Shown here: one piece after another, positions 12,798 to 24,854 of the stretch | How the letters are laid out: the number at the start of each line of letters is the position of its first letter | Numbering within the stretch: the stretch's first letter is position 1 | From: Rotaria macrura | Lineage: Eukaryota; Rotifera; Eurotatoria; Philodinida; Philodinidae | NCBI GenBank assembly: GCA_900239685.1 | Contig: OENT01000063.1 | Span: forward strand, 62,001 to 126,000 | DNA: 64,000 bases | Direction: 5' to 3' | The notes under the pieces: generated by a model | Database searches by the model: none | The model's input: only the letters and a program-made list of their open reading frames with translations | What the model was told of the DNA's origin: nothing | Program-made: the position numbers and the translations under genes

Positions 12798-15700
12798 AAT
12801 TGATTGATTAAATAATGAAGTTGGAAGTTATTAAAAGACGATTTTGTATATTCAAGGTTGTTTATGATACTCCTTGAGAAAAATAGAATGCTTCTATTGG
12901 ATGTAACAGGATATAAAATGTTGTGTAAAATGAAGTAGAAGAACAAGACAAAACGATCAGTTGAATGGTTGTTCTATTTCAAAATTGTTTTGTAATATAA
13001 GAGAAGATAAAAAAGAGCCAAGAATATGATAGGTTGAAGAAAAAAATCGACGTGTCAATTCGAGGCTGAAAAAGAGAAAGAGTTATCAAAAAATATATAT
13101 ATTTATATGTATATAAGTAATCAAATGCGAGCATGCAATATAGGGAGAGGAGAAAAACGAACGCAAGTATTTTACAATCATTAACACTTGTATGAAAGGT
13201 AAAAAGCAAGTTTAAATTGTTCTTCACGGTTCACTGATTGACTTTTAATAAGTTCGAGATATATACGAACATTGGAAAATTGATTTTTCAACTCATGTCA
13301 CGAATAAATAAAAATTAATGCTAATTTATATTGTCAAATGAGAGAAAAAAAAATGAGCGAAGCATGCAACCGCGGTATGAATAACTACGAAGTATCTTCA
13401 TGAATATATTTTAATCTGATTAATTCTCTAGTTTTCTTTTCTTAAAAATAAACTCACCGTGAGAGTATCTAAGCTTTTGTGCGTAATCAAAGAAATATTG
13501 CACTGTCAGTTACATATAATGAATATGACTGCCGCAATGCATTGATCTCCTCCGTTTATCTTCATTGTGTCTTCCGCATATACAAATAAACGCATACAAA
13601 AGCTTCTTCATAAGTGTATGTGTACATGTCAAATGATAATAGAAAAGAGACTGAAGAAGAAGAAGGATATCGGCAAAAAAGAAGAGAGTATAGAAGAACA
13701 TTAATATCTCAATGACGTTGTTTGTTGTAGCCAATTTGCGTCAACGACTCTCACCATCACTACTTTTGATAGGAAAACGACATCATGTAGAGATAGGGAA
13801 TCTATGCGTACAAATGCACAGGAATAGCGTGTGTGTATACGTGTATAAAACGAATATGAGAAAAAGACAAATGAGGATATACTCTAACATCATAAATACC
13901 GATTTTTGACATGTTTTTTTAGTGCTAAACAAGGAAACCTAAAAAAAGTTCGATGGACGCTTGTGCACTTATATTAGATGTATATTCAATATGTCACTAA
14001 TTAATACCAGAAGCATTTGAGAAAGAATAAGTATGAGTGTTAAAATGTGAATCTCTACCGTGCTCGTCTATCGTACAGTCCTTTTTGGGCATAGATCATT
14101 TTGATAGAATGATCATACGATTTTCTGGCACATTGCTTTTTGAGTTTTTTTTGTGATAAAATAGGGGAAAAGGAGGTCATACGCCTAACTTTTAACCTTC
14201 ACACTCACTTGAACTAACAGGTCTCATTGCCTTTTCTTATCATCATCATATCATCACTTTGAACATCAATATAAGTGTGCATAAATGCTTCGCTGATGAG
14301 AAAGTGTACAAGCTGAAGAATTACACAATACAACTAACTTACTATTCACCTTGACTTGACGTCACTAAAAAAAAAGGAGAAAAGAGAAAAACTTCTTGGT
14401 AATTCATCGCACTTATTCAATGTCCCTATCTAAACGATGAGTTCGCTCACACATGTACTACCGTTCGTGAATTAATGGTGATGAATACATGTATGTGTGT
14501 ATAAAAGCGTTATCTGGATAAAAGCATGAATTATCTTCGCAAATTAGCTCGACTCTTAGACGCATATATATATATATATAAGCACACAAAAACAGGCAAG
14601 ACAAACGGTATTGTAAATACAATTACCATCACCAGACCTTCTTTTTGCTGAGCGATTGTAAGTGAATCAATCAGCGGTGGCATGTAGACAAACGTCTTAT
14701 GCCATCACTGCTGACCATCGCAAAAAAGAAACAATGAACGATTTATGCTTTCCAATAGTTGACATTAACTAATGACAACTATTACCTAGTCTTTTACTTA
14801 ATTTATACTTACATTTATTTTAGGGGACATCTCTTAAACTATTATCTCGAATTTTAGACTTTCGATTTTCTTATTTTCATATTTCTTATCGATTCTTGTT
14901 TTACACGACTATGAAACTAATTACATTCATTACAGACAGGAATACATCTATATCTATATAAATGTGTGTGTATATATGTATATATATGTAAGTATGGGTG
15001 AGTAGTGCGTAGGTTTTTTTTCTGCTTTCCTCTTATTGCTTACTACACTTTTTTTTCTTACACTGTTTCAATCCTCTTTAAGATTCAATTGCATACCAAA
15101 GATCTTCGATTATATAGACAAGCAAACAGGCAATATACTCAAGGCTATGATTTGCCAATTGATGGAAAGAAACGAAGAGATGAAATGCGACACGACGTCT
15201 ACTTGGTGGTCTCTTTATCGTCGTCAAACGATAACAGTAATATTTATATAAATACATCTTTCAGTTTCTTATTGCTAAAGCTTTACATCTTAACGATCAG
15301 TTTAGTAATTTTAGACTGTTTTTTTCTTATTCTCTTTCTTGTCAATAAAAATCTTACTGAATATCTAAAATATTAACAGCAGCATATGTTGATATATGAG
15401 TAAAAATAAATTTAAAAAACATATCTATCTAAACATGAATATTTTCTATGCTCGATGAAATTTTGATTACTAGAGTAAGAAAATGCTACGGTTATCAAAT
15501 AAAATAGCATGAAGAATAAAAACAGCGCCCGAGTGAGAGAGAGAGAGACAGACAGACAAAAAGATAAAGAATGAAAAATGTCATCTTTGTCTAAGCACTT
15601 GATTAACTAGATGAAGGAAAGTTTGCATGTTCATGCATTAAAGATATATCATTTCCTATTTAGATGCGATAATATCACAATCACGCACATTATATCCTTC

Positions 15701-17610
15701 AGTGTGAAGTCTGTCACTACTCTAACTCTTTATCCAAGAAAACAGAGTGACATACACCATTATACCTATTAGGGATGATTATTAATATGATTTAATATCC
15801 TTTAAAATGAATAATGTAAGCAGTTGTTGTTCTAATTAACTCTGATTTACTACCTGCGCTATTCATTACAGTAGTCTCATGCGTAAATATACATGCTATA
15901 CAGCGAGAAGAGAATAAACGACTTCACACATTCTAGTCAAGCAAAACAGAAGAGAATAAGAAAAGAAGGTGCAAGTTTATTCGTGCCTTCTGGTTATTAA
16001 AGAAAAAGAAACGAGCCAAAGAGAAATGTAGCATTTTCCCTGTCTCTCTCTCTCCCTCGCTGTGTCTCACTGTATGTCTAATATTTATTATACATAATCA
16101 TAATATATATTCGACGTGTCTACTCTTCTCTTGTAACCGCTACCAACCATGCTTTTTTTTCTCATTAATTGTAGATTTTCTCTCGGTGGCCTGCTCTTCT
16201 TATTCATCATCATCATCATCTTTTATGTCTTTCTCCACATGTCATGTTCTGGTAGTTCTACAAGAAATTGTTTCCGCTCTAATAACTTTCTCGATCCTTT
16301 TTTCTTTTAATCCTCTATTACTTCAGACGCCTGTCTATGATCAGAATCAATGAGATGAAAGAAACCTGAAAACGTACCTTTTCTTTTCCCTTACACATAT
16401 TTATAAATTATATTGGAATTTCATACCTTAGGGTAAAGCTTCGTTTCTTCGTCTATCGATATGAATAGGAGAAAAAACACATCGCCCTATGATTCTTGTT
16501 TGATTACTAAGTATAATTGATGATCAGACTTAAAAAATATAAGATCGAGGGTAGAATAAAAAAAAGGAGACAAAGGAGTGCACAGGTTTTTCTATACATT
16601 TATATAGATAGATATTAACGAGGCTATTGGACTGAAGAGATGAAAAAAGAAATAAGAAAAAATGTATGTTATTGATTGTGTAAAATGTGACAGCTGCTCT
16701 ATTGATCCAACAGAATAATTGCCTCATATATGGGCATCAGAATGATCGAAGTTTGATGAAGATTGTCGATAACTAGCTTGACTCATGCTATGTTTAATTG
16801 CATAATGTAGAATACGATACGTTGTTCAAGAATGTGTTTGTTTATTTATCAGCTCATTCTATGTTTATTGGCAGCATTTAAGAGAACAGATGGAAGACGG
16901 AGAAAAGAATGTATAGACACGAAGAAAAATAATCAAATACTCAGTAGAGAGAAGAAACCGTCGTCGTTTCTTTCTAGCTTTTTTTAATATAATGATGATG
17001 AACATTGTCCCAGCGTCGTTGACCGGTTGGTTAACTCTTACAGGTTAGCTCGTTACTTTCTTTCATTCTTTCTCTCTCATCCTCTGCTTTGACTATCGAT
17101 GAAGACAAACTGAATACAGAAAAAAAGTGGAGAACAAAAAAAGAACCTTGATGCATAAATGTCTAAAGATATGATAAAATAGATGAGTGCATGGTTCGCT
17201 TTCTTCCATATAAAAATAAAAAGAAAGAAAATCTTAAAACGGAAGAAAAAAGAGAAAGAGAAAGAACATTGTCTTTCAAACTAGCTGCAACGGTGCATGG
17301 AAAATGAATATATAAGTAAGAAGAGAGACAAAGAAAAAGGAAGTGAAATTTCAGTAGAACTTTGCTGTTGTACGACACTTTTCTTATCTGTTACGGTTGA
17401 ACAATATTTCATCGTATTTATCGAAAAAGAAAACCCGAACACATTTTCTTACAACTATTCATTTGACTGAGCACATTAATAGTATTGATTGATAGTTCTG
17501 AAACAGTTGTCGTTGACTAATAAGCATCTATCATTATGAAACTTTGTATATACCTCGAAAGATCACATATGGCTTCTTTTTATTTATTCAAAAAAAAAAC
17601 AACTAAGGAT

Positions 17611-18474
17611 CTACCACCATTTTTCGTATAAAATACTTGTTACATTCAGTTCTTTTAAAACATTCTCTGTCCAATCGATAAAGGTCGATGGCCCGCATAC
17701 ATAAGCGGTAACAGATTTTTCAAGCCTTTGTATAGCCTCTTTCAAATCTGTTGTATTAATGCGTCGATTAGTTATCTTAATGTCGTCATTAATTTCTCTT
17801 GTAAGAAAATAATTTGTTCGGAGAATATTATCTTTTATCATTTTTTCACATGATAGATCGATACTATCGCGAAAAACAAGATCCTCTTTTGTAGCTGCCG
17901 TATAGAAGAATTCTATACGATGCGGAGTCAGTTGCGGATTATTCGATGAATATAAATCAAGAATATGCCGAAGAATAGATACGATAGGATTTGCTCCAAT
18001 TCCAGCACAAATAAGAAGAATGGAATCATTATTTGTTGTTGATGGTCGATAAAAAAAGTCTCCTCCAGGTTTTATCTTAATTTTATCATTAACTTGACAA
18101 TTATGAAACATGTGCTTTGTTGGTGGATAATCAGTGTCTCTAATTGCTAGTTCAATAAGATTGGTTTTCGAATAGTCTAGCGGTGAATTACAAATAGAAA
18201 AACCAGTGACGATCGATGTTATTGTTGGTGGAAGATAAAAATCGAGAAACATTCCTGGCTCAAAACGCATTTTTTTAGAAGGATCGTTAATCGATAGATA
18301 AATTTGTTTGATTGATGGTGAAAGAATTTTCGTTGTATGAACAGTTGCTTCATAGAATGGATCCTTTTCATTAGTACCGAATGAATGAAGTCGATTTGAT
18401 TGATTAGACGAAGACATACGTAATGTTAATTTAATGATTAGTGTTTTTGTTTTTTCAGAAAATACGCGGATCAT
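17611..18474 (-). CDS. OXNAD1: OXNAD1-like NAD(P)H/FAD oxidoreductase
   Basis: A single open frame of 287 residues in the ferredoxin-reductase fold (FAD domain then NAD domain), probably mitochondrial and of unknown substrate as in the human protein. Visible marks are RFEPGMFLDFYLP and a following GFSICNSP in the FAD half, CAGIGANPIVSILRH as the NAD-binding glycine loop, YVCGPSTFIDW as the C-terminal CGP motif, and the terminal aromatic YEKWW. Length is close to human OXNAD1 (about 312). I start at the Met at 18474 because a good acceptor (TCTTGTAG) lies between it and the further upstream ATG at 18501. The resulting N-terminus MIRVFSEKTKT is basic and Ser/Thr-rich like a mitochondrial presequence. 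A 5' untranslated exon upstream is therefore likely. AATAAA follows the stop at about 17583-17590. Confidence 0.88.
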   Translation of the reverse strand: MIRVFSEKTKTLIIKLTLRMSSSNQSNRLHSFGTNEKDPFYEATVHTTKILSPSIKQIYLSINDPSKKMRFEPGMFLDFYLPPTITSIVTGFSICNSPLDYSKTNLIELAIRDTDYPPTKHMFHNCQVNDKIKIKPGGDFFYRPSTTNNDSILLICAGIGANPIVSILRHILDLYSSNNPQLTPHRIEFFYTAATKEDLVFRDSIDLSCEKMIKDNILRTNYFLTREINDDIKITNRRINTTDLKEAIQRLEKSVTAYVCGPSTFIDWTENVLKELNVTSILYEKWW

Positions 18475-18501
18475 ACGAAATCTACAAGAGACAAATATCA
18501 T

Positions 18502-19722
18502 CTATTATTCTGTCTATGTTTTGATTCTGTTTAGTGAAGCAGAAAATTTTCAATCATCTTTTTAATAAACCATAACGATCATCTTGTTCGAACAAACCAT
18601 GTTATAACATGATAATGATGATATAACAGGTGAAAGATCACTAAACAATATGTCAGAAGAAATCATGATGAACAAATCGTTATCGGTCCACATGATAATA
18701 ATCACTTTTCCTTTTCATTGATTTCTAATGAGATAAATAAAATATATAATTGAGTTCCATCTCAAGAAAAGAAGAAGAGAAATTTATTGCCATGTCATAT
18801 ACACCGATATACAATATCAACATGTTGGGAACTATTTTAAAGTGAAAATATTTGTCAGAACAAACTTAATTCTTGATTGTAATGAAAGATACTTAGAATG
18901 CAGAATGATTTTTCTTTTAATACTCATGTGATTAGTTCGATTGATCAAGGAATATTGTCAGAAAAGCGAACTAAATAATTAAGAATTTCTATTATTTTAC
19001 TATAGAAATTATATTGGAAGTCATTCATTATTCATAGAGTATGCCAGAGGCAATCGATATATGTCTTGTGGTATTTTTTTTTCATTATTAATAAAGTAGT
19101 TCGTATCAGTAGTACGCATAGAACATATCTAAATACAAGTATAGATCTTATTACAATAACTTTCTGTCAAAAATCAATAGTGTCAATGATTAGTATGGCC
19201 TTAGGAAGACATTCTACATATTTGACGCTGTCAAAGTAGTGTCGACAATTATTAGTTGCCTTTAGAAGTGGAACTCAACAAGTTTCTGATTTGTATATGC
19301 TAACAATCGTACTCCTTCGGAACTTAGCAATGTTCGTTTCCTACAACGTTTGATCATAATTTCGTCAACTAAAACGATAGAATTAAATCGAGTCATCGAT
19401 ATTGCGTGTAATGCACGGTTTCTAAAGACCGGATGTTTATGATTTTTAGCGAAAAAAAAGAAGAATGCAAGAATCCGATGAATTTCTATTTACAATTTAT
19501 CGTTTTCTCAGTCATTATCGAATTTTAAGTATGGAAATCATGCTACGGCATAATTTTTCTGAGCTAATTTTAGAAGCTATTATAATGATCAAAATAGAGT
19601 AGTAGATATTGTTACGAGAAGTCAAATTTCCAATAGAATGCTTTCTAAATCTGTCATGAATAATAAAATTATCCTATTAGAATTGCTTCAGCAATAGAAA
19701 ACAGAAAGATATGGCATTTTCC

Positions 19723-19756
<34 letters not shown>

Positions 19757-20658
19757 TATTCAAATGTTTTCCTTTCATATAATCATTGTCTAATGGTCTA
19801 GATTCAAATGAATGAATGCAAAAACTTTCAAGTTATAAACAAATCTGTTACTTCCGTATAGATTCCACAAATTTAACGCTGACACGATTGTCTGTTTTTT
19901 TTTCGATAACATATAACTAATGTCTAGTAATCTACGTAAAAGCTAAGATCTTCAATGAATTTCATTGTATCTCATTTTGATGAAATATCTTATCATTGAA
20001 TATGTAAATAAAATCTATCCATTTGCCAATAGCTCAAGGCAAAACATAACTGATAGATAGATACAAGATGCCTGACTCAACAAAAGAGAAGGCCAAAAAT
20101 ATCTCTCTACAAGATAATCATGATATTGAATAAAAAATACTAGGCAGTGAGTAAACATGATTAATACAATCTTTTCAACAAGGTTTATCGACAAATTTGG
20201 CAAATATACATACGTAGACATACATAGTTTTGTCTTTCTTTTCTTTTTTTGTTTTCATAGAAATAAATAACAACTATCCAGACGATATAAAATATCAACA
20301 TGAAAAGGAACAAAAAAAGAAAGAAAGTAAGATATCATTATAAATAAATATCATGGTCAACAACAAACATCGAAATCTGTATAGATAATAAAAATTATCA
20401 GAGGAGAAAAAAAAACCGTTTGTTTGTTTTCGTTTTTTGAATCTTATCATTTATTTGTTATAGAATTTGGATTTTAATAGATAAAAAAGCGTAGCATGTA
20501 AAATGATGACATTCTTTTAAAATTAACCGAAAATGAAAAAAACACTTTCATCCTAAATATTTTCTAATTTCACCTAAATACTGAATATTCTTGTCTTAAA
20601 TTTTCTTGAAAGTTTATATCTTTGTTTCTTTTTTCTATTCTACTGAACAAAGCTTAGG

Positions 20659-20690
<32 letters not shown>

Positions 20691-20785
20691 GCACGCATAC
20701 ACACACAAAGAAACAAGCAAAAAGATACAGAGAAAATATAATAATAAATCAATGACAAAAAGAAAAACACAAAAAAACATAATTG
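18502..20785. other. Intergenic, nothing recognised
   Basis: About 2.3 kb between the OXNAD1-like gene and the ankyrin gene. It holds a TA microsatellite at 19725-19750 and an AC repeat at 20659-20707. No ORF worth calling on either strand. Confidence 0.55.
20659..20707. repeat. AC dinucleotide microsatellite
   Basis: Roughly 20 AC units grading into GCAC units. It lies just beyond the 3' end of the ankyrin gene. Confidence 0.9.
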
Positions 20786-22172
20786 TTAAACGTCTGTTGA
20801 ACTTAGGGCTCGTGTAGCTGACGTTGATGAGATTAGCGGTTTTGTATTTTCGACATTTGTCATCGACATACTCGACGTAAATTTTTTCAATTTTTCAATT
20901 TCTGTCGGCGACAAACTCAATGGCGATGAATTTCCATGATGAAGAATATTGTTCATATCAGTTAAAGATAAGGATAACGTTGAATAACGTTTAATATGTT
21001 TAACGATATCTTTGACGCGCATTGATTTTGCTCGTGATGCAGCTGATTCACCACGGTGACTGAGAATATCTATGCGAGCGCCTTTATCAATTAATAATTG
21101 AACTATTTCCGGATGATCACGATCAATACCCCAATGAAGTGCAGTCCAACCTTGTTTATCAGTTTTATTAACTGCACAATTCGATTCAAGCAAAACAAGA
21201 GCAACACTTGGATGATTGTGAAAAGCGGCTACAAGAAAAGTTCAATTTTAACACTTTTTTGTTTGTTTTGAAAAAAAAGAAAGAAAACAAAAAACGAGAT
21301 TTGTTTCCTTATAACTTTACATACCATACATCAACGGTGTAAAATGGTCATGATCAGTTTTATTCACATCAGCTCCAGCTTCAATTAACATACAAGCTAT
21401 TTCAGCTAAAGTGGCTTCATTGTCTGCTCCACCATTATTTACTAATGATAATGACGATGATGAACTTACTCGTGGCGGTGATCGACTAGAATCGAATCGT
21501 ATGGTTTTGTATTTAAATTTACAGAATAAAATTAATCGTCTCTATCTTTTTTTCAAGTTACCATAATTCATGTAGTGCTGTGCGACCTTGTTCCGTTTCA
21601 GCATCAATATCAGCACCGGCTTCTAATAATGTCAAAATAATATCCGGATTGCAAAAATAACACGCTTTCATTAATGGTGTCCAACCGAGTTTATCTAAAA
21701 CATAATAATTAATTATCAATAAAAAAGCAGACTGATTCGTTCAAGTAACTAACCTCGAGCATTAACATCACTACCAGCATGTAATAGTTTTTTAGCTATT
21801 TCCGTGTAACCACGTTGAGCAGCATGATGAAGTGCTGTTGCTTCTCGAGCATCTTTTATTGCTATTTTGGCATTATTTCTTAACAATACATCAACTACAA
21901 GATCATGTCCATTGGCTGAAGCCTGAAATAAATAAATTGAAAAATAAATAGATTTTTTTTCTCTTCTGTACGAATATGTATATATAGATATAGATATGTA
22001 TTTGTTTATTCCTTACAATAAGTAATGGAGTTGATTGTGTTTCGAATGCAACCCAATTAACATTGATTGTATTCAGTGTTCGATCACTTTCTAGCATTTT
22101 TTCAATTAAATGTGCTTTACCCAAACCACAAAGATTGTAAAATCGTTCATTTCGGCTATCAATATTACCCAT
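20786..22172 (-). CDS. Ankyrin-repeat protein with N-terminal myristoylation signal
   Basis: Five exons join in phase: 22172-22017, 21922-21754, 21694-21562, 21485-21325 and 21228-20786, giving 353 residues. About six ankyrin repeats fill residues 10-270, with the usual G-TPL/TALH...AA...G....V..LL..GAD.N pattern (for example TALHHAAQRGYTEIAKKLL and GWTALHWGIDRDHPEIVQLL). A Ser-rich insert (RSPPRVSSSSLSLVNN) sits between repeats where an intron falls. The C-terminal 80 residues are Ser/Thr-rich and non-repetitive. The start MGNIDSRNERF fits the N-myristoylation rule (Gly2, Ser6), so membrane association is inferred. Ankyrin repeats are generic protein-binding modules and no orthologue can be named. 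Confidence 0.85.
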
Positions 22173-24854
22173 TTTGCTCTATATAAACATTTATATATAT
22201 ATGAATGAGAGAAACATCATTATTCTTCTAGTGATAGAAGAATATGAAGGAGAAGGAGAAGACGAAGTTACTTACGTAATTAGACAAGAAAAAGGCGAAC
22301 GGCAGAGAGAGATAACTTAAGAGTTTATAGTTGCTTTCTCGTTCTAGGCGGTGGTGATGATGATGATGATGATGATGATGACGAGGATGTTGTTGTTCAA
22401 TACCGTTGATGTTGAATATTGTTAGTAGAGAAGACAGTAAGATACTTGATGAACGTCATCATCATCAAATATGATGGAGGTTTTGTTATCTACAAACAAA
22501 GACGAATAGAAAATGTTATGCGATCATGAATATTACCTTGTGTCCTTGCTCAATCAAGAGGCAAAAAGCAACACGAAAGGAAAAAAATGAGAATAAGAGA
22601 TATATTATCGTCCAGGGAATGTACGCGGTTTTTTTTGCATTAAGTGTTATATGTTGGCTTTTCATAAGGTGTATCTTCGAAACAATTTTTCTTTCTTTTT
22701 TTCGGTTCTCTCACATACCCACATACTCTCTCTTTATCTAATCAAATCGATCATTGCACATTGGATCGATGTTTCCTTGAATCGAGGAAGGAAAAATCCG
22801 GAACTGTTTCTCTCCGACTCTTTCTTTTTTCTTTTTTACAAATGTTTGTTTAAATAAGGAAGAGATATAAGTAAAAATAACCTCGTCACCATGAATAGAA
22901 AACGCTTGAGGATACGCTGTCATCGTTTATGCTTACCTTCAAATATAATATGTAGCAAAAGAAATCGTTAAATTAATGGGACCAATTTAAGTCAGTAAGA
23001 GAAAAGAAAACGAATGCATACGTCAGAACTTCTTTCGTTTTCTTTTCGATAAGAATTTCAAAAAAAAAGTAATCGTGAACCTTCACTCTTTTACTTTTAT
23101 TCTTTATTTATATCAATCCCATCAACAGACTCAAGGTAATTAATGTGCACAGAAGGCATATTCGCACCATCACAAACGACATAAATCAAACGTATACTCT
23201 AACCAATCTACGGTAGAAAAGAGAAAAATAATAATAGCTGCTACCAACGGCAATAGCAGAAGCAGGAAGAGAGAATGACGACCTTTTTGTATGTCGTCGT
23301 CGGTGAGTCAGTCAGTCAGACACTTCGTTGATTCGATCGATCGGAGAAATAAAACTGTTCTCTGTTAAGGAGAAAAGAAAGAAGAAAATCGGTTTTACTT
23401 ATGTACGTAGGCGTCTAGATTCAATGATAGACTACACGATCGTACACTAGTCTCTTTTCTATGCTTCATCAGAATAATAACAACAACTACAATAACAACG
23501 ATGCCGATGTCGAAGACGATGATAATACTAAGTACAGTCATAGCGATCTTCTTAGAAGATAATATTAGTTGAGATGTTGTCTTTCTATTACTACTCGCTT
23601 TCCGTTCATTCATTCACTAGATCTAATTCAATCGTATATAATCGATATCAATATTAGCTTATCATAAAGCATAAGAAGAAAATGAGAAAGGATGGGAAAA
23701 AAAGCAAAGACAAACTTAATATTGACGTGTCTCAATAGTAGTAGACAAATTGAGAAAGAAAATAAATAGAATATGATGAGAAAAATAAATACAGAAGGGT
23801 AAAGTTGTTGCCTTGAGATATAATTTTTTTTTCATGCATATTTTATGATTAATTTTGATAGAACGTAGTAATAATAACCTTCTACTAGAAGAGATACGAT
23901 TATGTAAATAATAACAGGTATTTATGTGTACAAAAACAGTATATGATGAAAATTGCTATTAACAATGATAATAGTAAAACAGAGCCAAATAGAAATCTGA
24001 GAACTATTACTTGAAACCTAACAAAGAACAAATTTGTCTCAAGTATCAGTTTCATTTTCATATATAAGTAATATATCTTATCTTTTTCTTGTTCTTAATT
24101 TTTAAATTAGCAACGTATTCTCAAAAGAAATAGTAAGAAAAATGATTTTCTACAATTGATGAAAGGCAGATTAGTTTATTGTTATCTCACAATGATAACT
24201 TGATAATCTTTGATATATTCATTGCATAATGAAGTATTTCGAGTAAAATAACGATTTAATTTGTCGAGATATGTCGAAGTAATAATATTCATGTCATCGA
24301 GATATACTGAGAAAGAAAAAAAGATAACCAATCGACATTCGTAAAAAATGGATAATCTGCCAATATCCTTTATAGAAACGACGATTTTCGTCAATCAATA
24401 TCTAAAACAAAACAAAGAACAATCAAGATTTTCATACACATATAAAATCGAAGAGATTTTATTTTAAAATATAAAAAAACAAAAAGAAATGTAAATCAAA
24501 TAACAAATTTCAATTAAACAAAATCCATCTCATCTCTTGATTTTCTTTGGTATTACTCAGAGATTTATCGACGTGTTATAATATTTTCTTTGTTTTCCAT
24601 CGCCGAGATTCTTCAACGAACATACGGTACAAACAAAAACGAAATTAATCCAGAAACAGAAATCGATTAATGGTAGAATTATTTGTTGTGTTTTTGTATA
24701 AGAAAATCTTAAGCTACCTTGAAAAAATCTGTCGCTGTACATCAACATAGAAAGTGAAAAGGAAAGGAAAGAAAAACAAAAGACAATAGGAACAAATACT
24801 TTTCTTCGTCTTTTTTTTTATAAAGTCGCTTTTGGAATGATTGATTTAAAGAAT
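22173..24854. other. Intergenic, GAT repeat, no convincing gene
   Basis: A trinucleotide GAT run (22354-22381) lies just upstream of the ankyrin gene. Small ORFs at 24182-24394 and 24557-24748 (minus) have membrane-like stretches, but I could not join them with splice signals of correct phase. I see nothing else. Confidence 0.5.

Larger units (their letters stand above)
7427..17610. other. Gene-poor 10-kb stretch
   Basis: I find no ORF with recognisable content or matched splice sites on either strand. It contains a polypurine tract (about 7555-7715), a small island of higher GC with AP-1-like and E-box-like sites (8290-8380), several TA microsatellites (11193-11225, 11639-11700, 12761-12794, about 14564-14580), a GA run near 9430 and many poly-A/T tracts. 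It may hold upstream regulatory DNA, 5' untranslated exons or a non-coding transcript, but none can be shown by eye. Confidence 0.5.

Noticed and set aside
15005-15376. 123-codon ORF ending in hydrophobic residues
   Set aside because: No family features; the middle reads plausibly in two frames at once, so coding cannot be argued.
18475-18501. Upstream ATG for the OXNAD1-like gene at 18501
   Set aside because: A strong acceptor lies between it and the next in-frame Met, and the shorter form has a better mitochondrial presequence.
24182-24748. Two minus-strand ORFs with membrane-like stretches that might form a small gene downstream of EMC1
   Set aside because: The only intron that joins them in sequence runs into stops in the required phase.
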